From NCBI GenBank assembly GCA_947496215.1, contig CANMCF010000003.1:186001-250000 (forward strand): a DNA stretch of 64,000 nt, given 5' to 3'. Shown in pieces: positions 1-9,900 of this stretch. The notes below the pieces were generated by a model. The model was given only the letters and a program-made list of their open reading frames with translations. It did no database searches and was not told the origin of the DNA. Numbering within the stretch: position 1 is the first letter of the stretch; the number at the start of each line of letters is the position of its first letter. This DNA is from an uncultured Bizionia sp. GTDB taxonomy: Bacteria; Bacteroidota; Bacteroidia; Flavobacteriales; Flavobacteriaceae. Position numbers and translations under genes: made by a program.

Positions 1-1791
1 CAATGATAGCTTGGGTATCGATAGGTTTTCATAATATTTATGAATTGGCGCCTCGTAACCTTTTGTCCATAAGTCGAATAAAAAAGATTTATCTTGTTTT
101 TCGTTCAAATCATTCAAGAACTCCACGACCTTCCCATTTTTCAAGAATATCTCATTTAGGCTCAACTCTTCTTTATGGTTTCCATTTACGTAGTAGCCTC
201 TTTTTCCTTCAGACTTTGTAAATTTTGTCAGCTTTCCAATTAGGTCATCTATGGTTTTATATCTAAAAACAATACGCTGATTCAATTCTTTACGGCTTGT
301 CAGATATTGATATTCTAATTGTTGCTCATTGCACCCCATGTTCTTCTCCAAGAAATTCTTGATGCGTTCCGCATAAGGGACAAACTGTGAAACCTCTGTA
401 CAGGACAATGCCAAGAAGAAAACTCCATCTCTTAGTTTCTCTGCTGAAGCATTCTCTTTTAGAGGAATGTATTCTTCAAAAATGGCATGAATGACATTTC
501 CTCCTCCTCCAGAATTGTTAACAGCCCCTCGTCTAGGTATCTCTTGTTTTTTGTCGTCTATCAATCTCGGCCACTCTTCTGTTTCTGCCGACATGTAATA
601 GCGTGTTTTTTCTAATTTGATTTCTTTGCTTAAAGCTTCGAAATTCTTTATTCCTAATTTCTTTTTTGTTTTGAATGAATAGATCAATCTAATGACCGAT
701 GCTAGTCCAGATGCAGCATGCATATGCCCTATGTTTGGTTTTAGCGAACTGATCTTACATGGTTTTGCAGTCTCTTTACCCAAAGCTTTCCCGAAATGTC
801 TATCGGCTAATTTAAATGCTTTTATTTCTTGCGAATCCGCCAATATCGAAGATGCTGCATGGGCTTCTATATGTGTCACCGTTGCTGGGTCTATCTTGGC
901 ATCTTCATAAGCTGCCACTATGGCTTTACTTTGTTGCCCAGAATCTGGGAAGGCTATATTTCCATTGCCTCCTACGTGACTGGATTCCGAACCTATTACA
1001 TAGGCGTGTATGTTGTCCTTGTCATCAATTGCTTCATCCCCTCGTTTCAACAACAGGCTCACAACACCTTCTGAAGGTGTGAATCCAGATGCCTTCTCTT
1101 GAAAAGGGCTTCCTCCATCTTCTGTTGTCGACATCAAACCCATTGACTGCGATCCTCCAAAAAAGGATCTTGTCCATTCTTCACCATATATCAAACTTAC
1201 TCCTGCTACTATGGCATAATCAACCTCTCCACTTTGCAACATTTTCTTTCCGTGATGCAATGCCGTCAATCCACTTGAACAAGATGTATTAATGCAATAG
1301 CTAGGACCTTTCAAATTGAAGTAATTGGAAATACGATTTGGCAAGTATGTTTGTGCCATTCCCAAGCAGGAATAGGCAGTTATCGGGGCTTTAGTAAGGT
1401 ATTCCATATATGGGTTTACCTCTTTACCAACAATGACTGCTACTTTTTTATTTTTAAGTGAAGAAGGTAAAATACAAGCGTCTTCGAACAAATGCCAGAC
1501 GGACATCAATAACTTTCGCTGCTGAGGAGTCATATATTTGGCTTCTTTGCCTATAATATGAAATAGCTTTGCATCAAATCCTTGAAGGTTCTTAACAAAT
1601 GCTCCTCGCTTTGGTTGTATCGATGCTTTGGGATCGTGATCCTCTGGAATATCCTTGATCAAGCTCTCCTGATTCTCCAATTTCTCCCAAAAATGCTCAA
1701 CTGAGTCAGATTCTGGAAAAACACCAGACATACCAATAATAGCAATGGATTTTTTATTAGGTGCGTTGTTATTTTCTTCTTTCTGTGACAT
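1..1791 (-). CDS. Polyketide synthase, N-terminal ketosynthase (partial, runs off left edge)
   Basis: An open frame of 597 codons starts at the ATG at 1791 and is still open at base 1. It begins with a beta-ketoacyl synthase fold (SIAIIGMSGVFPES near residue 15). The active-site Cys171 sits in TSCSSG, His311 in EAHAASS and His356 in NIGHMHAASG, so all three catalytic residues of a condensing KS are present. The usual HGTGT loop reads HAASS, which is atypical. After the KS comes a post-KS linker; further domains would lie outside the window. It follows the 124-residue ORF by 67 bp on the same strand and is probably the next assembly-line protein of the operon. The KS call is certain; the rest of the protein and its substrate are unknown. 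Confidence 0.9.
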   Translation of the reverse strand, partial: MSQKEENNNAPNKKSIAIIGMSGVFPESDSVEHFWEKLENQESLIKDIPEDHDPKASIQPKRGAFVKNLQGFDAKLFHIIGKEAKYMTPQQRKLLMSVWHLFEDACILPSSLKNKKVAVIVGKEVNPYMEYLTKAPITAYSCLGMAQTYLPNRISNYFNLKGPSYCINTSCSSGLTALHHGKKMLQSGEVDYAIVAGVSLIYGEEWTRSFFGGSQSMGLMSTTEDGGSPFQEKASGFTPSEGVVSLLLKRGDEAIDDKDNIHAYVIGSESSHVGGNGNIAFPDSGQQSKAIVAAYEDAKIDPATVTHIEAHAASSILADSQEIKAFKLADRHFGKALGKETAKPCKISSLKPNIGHMHAASGLASVIRLIYSFKTKKKLGIKNFEALSKEIKLEKTRYYMSAETEEWPRLIDDKKQEIPRRGAVNNSGGGGNVIHAIFEEYIPLKENASAEKLRDGVFFLALSCTEVSQFVPYAERIKNFLEKNMGCNEQQLEYQYLTSRKELNQRIVFRYKTIDDLIGKLTKFTKSEGKRGYYVNGNHKEELSLNEIFLKNGKVVEFLNDLNEKQDKSFLFDLWTKGYEAPIHKYYENLSIPKLSL

Positions 1792-1858
1792 AATCTTATG
1801 TATTCTTACGTTTGTGTTATCTAAACGACTTTTACCTCTTCACTTAATCTAGTCTAGA

Positions 1859-2233
1859 CTATCCATGAAACAATTGCATGTTCTTTCTAAAGACTTTTAC
1901 CTTGTCCTTTGCTGGATCCTTTATGGCCAGAATTAGTCCGTCCGTATTTTTTCTAGCTGATAGACGCTCTATATAATCTCCTTCGGACAAATCGTTTTCC
2001 GAAGTGTAGGTTACCGGGTTTTGTGCTTCTAGGTAACTAGTCCAGTTTTCTCCATCATCGTAAGGAAACCCTGTGGATTCATATTGAGAATAGTCCATGG
2101 CTTCATTGTTTATGAAGTTTTGAACATCTGAATGCTCAAAATCCTTTCCTTTCAATATGTAGCATTTCTTTTCTTCTGGGATTATCACAGAGTAAAAGAA
2201 TCCTAGATTCAATAAATATTCTTTACTTTTCAT
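1859..2233 (-). CDS. Small orphan protein inside the PKS operon
   Basis: This 124-residue protein has no signal peptide, membrane segment or motif that I recognise. It is acidic and rich in aromatic residues, with a Tyr/Asp-rich centre (MDYSQYESTGFPYDDGENW) and a more basic C-terminus. It lies 20 bp downstream of the JmjC-like gene and 67 bp upstream of the next KS gene, all on the same strand, so it is very likely co-transcribed with the pathway. Because it sits between a tailoring oxygenase homologue and a PKS, it could be a small tailoring enzyme, an ACP-interacting partner or a resistance protein. None of these can be read from the sequence. I do not recognise the family. Confidence 0.75.
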   Translation of the reverse strand: MKSKEYLLNLGFFYSVIIPEEKKCYILKGKDFEHSDVQNFINNEAMDYSQYESTGFPYDDGENWTSYLEAQNPVTYTSENDLSEGDYIERLSARKNTDGLILAIKDPAKDKVKVFRKNMQLFHG

Positions 2234-2253
2234 AATATTCGTTTTGGTATTGG

Positions 2254-3477
2254 CTATTCTGCGTTTTCTAATTCTTTTTCCTCCTTCTCACGACCGAAGT
2301 AAGTGGCTCCAGTTATAATTTCCTCATTTTGAAGAGATTGATAGATCTTGAAGTTGTAATCACGATATCTAGGATCTGATCTCAAGATGTTTTCATACAA
2401 TGGCATTCTGATTGCCGTATCGAACGACTTGGTGTTTTCTTCCAAATTCACCTCTGTATAGCGTTGGTTTGCCATAATGGTCAATGGTGATTGGTTAATG
2501 ATTGAATGTGGCCACCATTTCGGGAAAAAGATCACATCCCCTGGTTCTTGATCGTAATAGTATTTTGGAATGTATGCATATACCGGATTGTGCAACACAT
2601 GGTAATCCAAATCATATCTAATGCTTGTCGACCCTCCAACAAAAGCAGATGACAACATTCCAGCTGGCGTATGTGGTGTTGGGATGATTTGCAAGGAGTA
2701 AGCATGCAATGGATCCATGAAGAACCAACGTTTTGTTCCCGAGATACCGAAAGTCGCACTTACGTCATTGTTGATGTGCCAATCTGTTCCCCAAGTCTTG
2801 AAGTTTCCAATGAACAATTGAGGAAACAAAGGCTTGACAATGTTATCTACCAAGTTATTGAGTTTGCTAACTCCTACATCTTCTAAAAGTTCAGGATAGG
2901 AGTTGAAGAAATCCACAGAGTTGTTTATGTAAAATGTCTCTTTGGACTTTGGATCCAATTGGTTTTCCAAAACGTATTTGGCAGTTACCTTCTTTGCTCC
3001 TTCACCAAAACCAATGTTCTTGTCTGCTCCATCGTTTTTGGAATAATCCATACCAAATAATTCTACGTCTCCATAGTTTTCTATAAGATAAGAGTGGTTC
3101 CATTCTTTTGCTGCCTTGGTATCTTTCATCAATCCTTTGATGACTACTGGAGGTGCTCCTGGATCACACAACAATTCTGTTAGCTTCTCTTGATCAATCT
3201 CCTCTGGCGTATAGGCCTTGATCTTTATATGTGATTTTTTATAATCGATCTTATCAAAGTCCTTGCATTCTTTCTTGAACTTCTCGAACTTATTCTTAAT
3301 AAACTCCTTCTCTGCATCCAGTGCATAATTGGTAGAAGTCAATTGATGTCTCATTTGAACATATGAATAATGTTCAACCATTTCTGCATCGTCCAAGTAT
3401 AAATACTTGGCATTTTCCAAAATGCGCTGTTGATCACCATCGTATTCGAACGCGTTAATATCAAGCTCTTTTCTCAT
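2254..3477 (-). CDS. JmjC / cupin_8-like putative oxygenase of the PKS operon
   Basis: This 407-residue cytosolic protein has a cupin_8/JmjC double-stranded beta-helix core in its middle and C-terminal part. The proximal motif is H234-I-N236-N-D, followed by GTKRWFFMDP. The distal motif is GDVIFFPKWWPHS with H324. The spacing between the two His residues fits FIH-type Fe(II)/2-oxoglutarate hydroxylases. In that family the first motif is HxD/E; here the acidic ligand is replaced by Asn236, so activity or metal choice may differ. The first ~100 residues are charged and helical. It lies between the free ACP (61 bp) and the 124-residue ORF (20 bp), so it probably modifies the polyketide intermediate or an operon protein. 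The fold call is good; the substrate is unknown. Confidence 0.8.
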   Translation of the reverse strand: MRKELDINAFEYDGDQQRILENAKYLYLDDAEMVEHYSYVQMRHQLTSTNYALDAEKEFIKNKFEKFKKECKDFDKIDYKKSHIKIKAYTPEEIDQEKLTELLCDPGAPPVVIKGLMKDTKAAKEWNHSYLIENYGDVELFGMDYSKNDGADKNIGFGEGAKKVTAKYVLENQLDPKSKETFYINNSVDFFNSYPELLEDVGVSKLNNLVDNIVKPLFPQLFIGNFKTWGTDWHINNDVSATFGISGTKRWFFMDPLHAYSLQIIPTPHTPAGMLSSAFVGGSTSIRYDLDYHVLHNPVYAYIPKYYYDQEPGDVIFFPKWWPHSIINQSPLTIMANQRYTEVNLEENTKSFDTAIRMPLYENILRSDPRYRDYNFKIYQSLQNEEIITGATYFGREKEEKELENAE

Positions 3478-3538
3478 TGTGATTTGTTTTAATTATACAT
3501 TTATATTTCTGTTACTCTTTGGTTAGAAATGTGAGGTA

Positions 3539-3808
3539 TTACATCAAGATTTCTTCCATTTGGGAATAGTGCTCCTTCTTCAAATAGTCACTAAACTCTG
3601 CCAACGATGTGTACTCCAATAAAACTGCTGGGCGTACTTCGATGCCGAATGTCTTGTTGATATCTACACACAACTTGTTGATTTTCATAGATTCGAAACC
3701 ATATTCATCGATATCCGACTCCCACTCCACTTCGGAAGGTTCAATGCTTAATAATTCGGCTGACTTGTTGGTCAAATACTCTTTAATTTGTTCTTCTAAT
3801 TCATTCAT
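3539..3808 (-). CDS. Free-standing acyl carrier protein
   Basis: This 89-residue protein carries the phosphopantetheine attachment motif GFESMK with Ser40, preceded by an acidic helix (DIDEY). This is the ACP form common in trans-AT PKS systems (G-F-D/E-S-M). The preceding PKS ends directly after its KR with no terminal ACP, so this protein is the obvious carrier for that KS-KR module and would act in trans. It lies 151 bp downstream of the large PKS; the gap includes a 7-bp stem hairpin (3903-3919). A primary-metabolism ACP is unlikely given the context and the divergent sequence. Confidence 0.9.
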   Translation of the reverse strand: MNELEEQIKEYLTNKSAELLSIEPSEVEWESDIDEYGFESMKINKLCVDINKTFGIEVRPAVLLEYTSLAEFSDYLKKEHYSQMEEILM

Positions 3809-3902
3809 ACTTGATGTTTTTTAATTATTAATTAATTTATTTTGGTATTGATTTTATTCTATTTTTTTCCATCATTCATAAGAGTAAGACATAGTTGTCC
3901 TT

Positions 3903-3919
3903 GAAAAATCACATTTTTC
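3903..3919 (-). other. Intercistronic hairpin between PKS and ACP genes
   Basis: GAAAAAT and ATTTTTC form a perfect 7-bp stem around a 3-nt loop, about 40 bp after the PKS stop and 95 bp before the ACP start. It has no uridine run behind it on the minus strand, so it is probably an mRNA processing or stability element that adjusts the ACP:PKS ratio, or simply chance in AT-rich DNA. Confidence 0.35.
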
Positions 3920-3959
3920 ATTGATTTTCAGACTTTTACAAATTCTTGATTTTTTTTAA

Positions 3960-6900
3960 TTAAGTAGCCATTGTAGCTTCTCGATTTAAGTGAATGTTGT
4001 GTTGCTTTATTATCTTGTCGTGATCCCCCAAGTCGATAAAAACTTGCTCTAGTCTCATTTGCAATGCATAATGCAATATTTCTGTTCCCATTGATGTGGG
4101 CATTGGTATTGACCCTTTGGTTCCTCTCATGAGGTCTATTGCTATTTTGGATATTTGCATTCCTCCACTTTCCCAATATGGCCAATTCATTGCTATGGAT
4201 TTTCCTGAACGTCTGCCTTGATCTACTGCTATATTTCGTTCCCGGACAAATCCATCCAAATAGGCATTTGCCATTGCATAATCTGCTTGCCCTGGGTTAC
4301 CTAAAGAATGTAATGATGAGAAACAAAGGAAAAAGCGTAGTGAAACATCCTTCGTGTGTTCATCCAAGTATTTGGCACCATATACTTTTGGTTCGAAGAC
4401 TGCTTGGATTTCCTCAGTTGTCTTTTTCATTATGTAACTATCCCTAATTACTCCTGCGCAATGTACTATTCCATCCAACTTCTTATGTGTCTTAAGAATT
4501 CTTTGGATGAGTGTTTCCACTTCCCTTTCATTGGAAATATCGGATTCATAGTATATGACCTGTCCAGAATCATTGTTCAACTCTCTTATCTTTTCGCTCT
4601 TGGACTTGTCCAATATAGATCTGCCAACTAGAACGATGGTGGCATTTCTACTATGCTTCAATATGTCTTTTGCCATAGCTATTCCCAATCCACCCAAACC
4701 TCCTGTTATTAAAACAACTTCACCATCCTTGTAGGTTTCCTCAAGATTTATAGGGTTGCTTATTATGTTTGTTGGAGCAGCATACTCAACATAACGTATG
4801 TTGTTTTCGTATTTTACGATACGATCACTTTCCAATGTTGTCAGGTTTTCCTTGGTAATTTCATTTAATCTTTCTTTGCCTATTGAAGCATCCACAAAAA
4901 TCAACTGTGGTTTTATCTTTGTGGATTCTTGTCTACAAGTATGAATCAATCCTGCCAAACCATAACTGTTGTTTATACAGGACGATGGCAATACCACTTG
5001 TATTGCTACTTTATGTCTCGGTTTTTGCTTTACTACTTCCTGAATGTACGAGAAGACTTCATTAACTAGTGTTGCAAACGATTTCTCATCATGTTTTTTA
5101 ATTTTTTGAATTACCAATTCATTGTGACCTTGAAGCATTTCCTCCTCCAAATAGCAAAGTACCTTATGCTGTTCAACTTCTTCATCAGATGACGTTTTTG
5201 ATGCAAAATCCTCTTTCCATTTCAAACCAAATAGAAACAAGGAATCTTCTTTTATCTTGTATGGAGATTGTGTCTGCCCATTGATCAACTCGTAAATTGA
5301 TGGTGTATTTTGTACTGGCTCCTCTTTCATTTCCATAGGGTTACCCATTGACAATGACTCTATTTCGAAAGGCCAGCAATAGGTTGCTTTCAATGTTGTC
5401 GTCGGTATTGGTATACGTTTTGTTTTTTTGTTGTCTCTAATGGCACTCCAATTTATTGTTGCTCCTTTTGCCCAATATGCCGTCAATGATTTCAAATCTT
5501 TTTGTTCCATTGCTTGGGCCAAGAGACTTTTATCGACTCCTGTCGCCTCGTTGCCTTCATAGAAACGAATATTGCCATCATGCCATTGTTCGTCGTTGGC
5601 CAACCAACGCTCCACTCCATCCTTCAACCCTTCCAATGTATCTGTTACGATTCCCAAACGACAACGTTCGTGACTTCTTCCTTCTTGAAGGGTATACTCC
5701 AAACGATTTAATATTTCCAATGCTTGCATTGAGGATTTCAATTGTGGTATGACTTTTAAAAATTGCTTTAAAAGTATGGTCAATTGTTTTTCGTTTTCAT
5801 CAGAGAAAACAAAACTGAATCCTGTTTCTTTTTGATCGTTATTTGGTTTGTTATTTTGATATTCCTCAAAGATCAAATGTGTGTTTACCCCTCCAATTCC
5901 TAGACAATTCATAGCCATTCGCTTAGGGTATTCTCCTTCTTCCGATGTCATTGGCCAATCGATGTCTTCTCTTAAGATAGAAAAATGATCTTCTACCTTT
6001 ATGGCACCATTTATCTCCTTCAATCCTTTCACTCCGAACAGTTTTTTCTTTTGGGTGCTTGCAATCAACTTCAGTAGACATGGGAATGTAGATGATGTTT
6101 CGGCATGTCCCATAAGCGGCTTCAAGCTTCCGACATAGATTGTCTTGTCCTTTATTCCATTTGAAACTGCTTTGAAATGAGCGCCATATACGGATTGAAT
6201 AGAGACCATTTCTGATGTATCCACGAAGGATACACCATTGGCCTCTGCTTCAATGTAATCTACAGTTAACGGATCTATTTGTGCTTGTTTTAGTGCTTTT
6301 TCTATGGCTTTTTTCTGTCCTTTTATGTTTGGGCTATTCCATTTCAATGGTGATTTCCCACCGTGATATACTCCTATTCCCTTTACCACTCCATATATGT
6401 AATCACCGTCTTGTTCTGCCTCTTCAAGTGGTTTCACAACAATTGTCCCGATAGTTTCACTCCTTACAAAACCACCTGCATCTTCGCTGAAACTCTTGGT
6501 TTCTCCATTTTTGGAATATATTCCTGTCAGATCTTCTTTCTCCAATTCGTGAGAAGATAGATTCAATGTTGCCGTTGCGACAATGGCTTGTTTGCAATCT
6601 CCTCTTTCAAATGCTTGAGATGCTCTTTCCATTGCTGCTATGAATGATGAACATGCAGTATCCACTATTTCACTAGGGCCTTTCAAGTTGAATACGTGTG
6701 ATAGACGATTGGCATACAATGCGGGAGTTTCCACTTCATAATTGCTTCCGTTTCTCTTCATTACATCCAAATACCCGGAATTACCTGTCGTTGCTACAAA
6801 GACACCTGTTTCCTTCTTCTGGAAATCCTTTACTTTATATCCGCTATCTCCAATGGCATTCCAAACGGATTCTATCAGTTTTCTCAACTGCGGATCTATC

Positions 6901-9900
6901 TGTATGGCCTCTTCTTCTGTAAACTTGAATTTTTTATAGTCGAAATATTCTATTCCATCTATGAAACCTCCATGAAATTCTTCTATTTGTTTGCGCTCTT
7001 CTTCATTGATTCCCAATAGATCCAATCGCTTCTGTGGAATGTTCTCAGTTAACGACTGCCCCTTTTCCAAATGCTCAAAGAAATGAGTTACATCATCGGA
7101 TTGAGGTAGAATTCCGTTAATCCCCACGATGGCCATATCATTTGTTTTTTTATTGGCAATTGCTGGTTCCTTTCTTGGAATATTCAAAACGTCTTCTTTA
7201 ATGGGTGTCAATTCCTCGTTCCCAACCTCCAAAGCTTCTTTTTTTACTTTTTGGCTTTGATTTATGCTTTTGAAGTTTTCTGAAAAATCGGTTGCCAAAT
7301 AATCCACGATATCATTGAACGTCCTATATTCCAAAAATAACAATGGTGGAACTTCCGATACGACTTCTCTTAAATCTGCAATCATGATTCCCGACATGAT
7401 GGAATCTATTCCGTAGTCCCCTATGTCTATTGTAAAATCAATGTCCCTTTCTTCCAGCTTCAAGACCTTCTTCAATACCGACATTAAAAAGGTTTTCACC
7501 TTTTCTCCTATTGTCTCCTCTATCTCCATTAATTCCAATGGAGCTTCTTCTTCCTTCGAAATCGTTTCATTGAATGTTACTCTTTCTTCCGTCCTGGACA
7601 CCCAATAATACTGTTTCGCAAACGGATATGTTGGTAGTTCAATTCTATTTGGTGTTGTATTACCGTATATGAATTCCCAATCCAATGCAACTCCTTTAAC
7701 CCATAGTTGAGCCAGCAAAGGGTATTCTTTTTTAGAAATCACTATGTCCATATAAGCTAGTCCAGCTTCTCCTTCCAATAAAAAATCACAGTTTTCCTTT
7801 CTTGAATTCCCTACTGCCATATTTCCATTGTTTCCGGAAACATATCCTTCCAATTTTGAAATGACCGTTCCGATGTCCTTGGCTTCGAATGCCAAACGTT
7901 CTTCCATTTCTTCACGCCCATATTGTAGCGTGTATGCCAAGTCATGCAAATTTACACTTGCATTGGATTGCAAGTGCCTCTTAAGAGTTACTGCTTTTTC
8001 TTTTAACCTATCTACATTCTTGGCGGACAATATTATGAGGGCTGGGCTTGTGCTCTTATATATCTTTTGCTTGTTTTTGTATTCTTCCAAGACAACATGA
8101 GCATTAACTCCACCAAATCCAAAAGAACTAACTCCTGCAATTCGTTTTTTGTTTTTTTCCACTTCCCAATCTGTGGTCTCTTTTCTTAAATGGAATGGAG
8201 ACGATTCCAAATCTATGTATTTGTTCTGAAGGCTTAGATTGGGGTTCCCTGGCAATGTCTCATTTTTCATACACATCAGAACCTTTATCAAACCTGCGAT
8301 GCCTGCACCTGCCTCCAAGTGTCCTATATTGGTTTTCACACTTCCTATTCCACAATAATTCGTTTTTGATGGTTCTATGTCATTTTGCTTGTACAATTCC
8401 TCAAAGGCCAATTTCAACCCTTCTATCTCTATAGGATCTCCCAATGGCGTTCCCGTACCGTGGGCTTCTACATAACTGACATCTCTAGGGTCTATGTTTC
8501 CAGAGGTATATGCTTCCACCAACAATGCTTTTTGAGCTTCAGGATTTGGTGATGTCAACGTATTTGCATTACCACCATGGTTGACTGCACTTCCTTTTAC
8601 TACTCCATAGATGTAGTCCCCATCTTCTTTTGCCTTGCTCAACGACTTTAAAACCACGATTCCTACACCTTCTCCTCTAACATAGCCATTCGCATTGTCA
8701 TCAAATGTCTTGCATTTTCCATCGACACTCAGCATTCCAGCTTGATTGTATGAGATGGTGAGTTCTGGTCTCAACATTGTGTTTACCCCTCCAGCTATGG
8801 CAACTTCGCTTGTTCCATTCCTTATGCTTTTTACAGCTGTATCTATTGCTACCAAAGAGGATGAGCAGGCTGTATCTATTGCCTGGCTTGGACCATGAAC
8901 ATCCAACAGGTAAGAGATTCTATTTGCTAAAATTGAACTCGCCGTCCCTATTGCATCATAAGCCTCTATAGTCCCTTTTCTTGCTTCTCTTGCCAAGTGT
9001 GCATAGTCTGAACCGGAAACACCAATATATACTCCTGTATTTGTTCCTTTTAACTTAGATGGGATTATGTTGGCATCTTCCAAAGCCGTATAGACTCCTT
9101 CCAAGGTAATACGCTGTTGTGGATCCATCAACTCTGCTTCATATGGGCTAATTCCAAAAAACAGTGGATCGAAATTCCCTATTCCATCGACAAATCCTCC
9201 CCATTTGGATCTTGTTGTTTTTTCCGTGTCGTCATTAAATGATTTCCAATCCCATCTGTCCTTGGAAACTTCAGTTATTGAGTCTTTGTTATTTTTTATG
9301 TTGTCCCAATAGACATTTACATCTGGTGCTCCAGGAAATCTACCACTAATTCCTATGATGGCTATATCCTCTTGTTTTGAAACATTATATACATTTGCCT
9401 TGGAAGCTATTGTACTAGACTCTTTCCCCAACAGGTAATCGGTTAAAGTGTTCACAGTCGATGTACCATAGAATCGACTTGGATTGCTATCTATCTTGTA
9501 GTTTTCATAAAGGTGTTCGGATAATTCTTGATAGATTATGGATTCTATTCCCATGTCATTGAGCTTCGTATCCTTTGTAAGCTCTTTTACATCCAGCATG
9601 GATTTTAAAAAACCAATTACTATGGTATTCAAAGTTTCCTTGTCCATATCTGTCAATGCATTGGTATTTGATGTTCCCTTTGCTTTCTTCTGGGTGTGGA
9701 ATTGTTCTCTTTTTAAATCATCTTGTCTTTCCTTAGTGACATTCGCATTCTTCTTCATACTAGAACTGTCCACCAATTGTTTAATGGTATACACCTTGGC
9801 TATCAATTGTTGATCCTTGGCTCTGTACAAAGTACTATGGAGTGTGATCTTGTCCCCTTCTTGCTCCAAACCATTCAACTCATAGATTAGTTTTTCGCCT

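Noticed and set aside
692-1292. Several plus-strand ORFs of 60-90 codons over the first kilobase
   Set aside because: They are antisense to the ketosynthase frame, which has catalytic motifs and runs open for 597 codons.
3928-4185. Minus-strand 85-codon ORF at the 3' end of the PKS
   Set aside because: It overlaps the KR domain in another frame and has low-complexity, unconserved-looking sequence.
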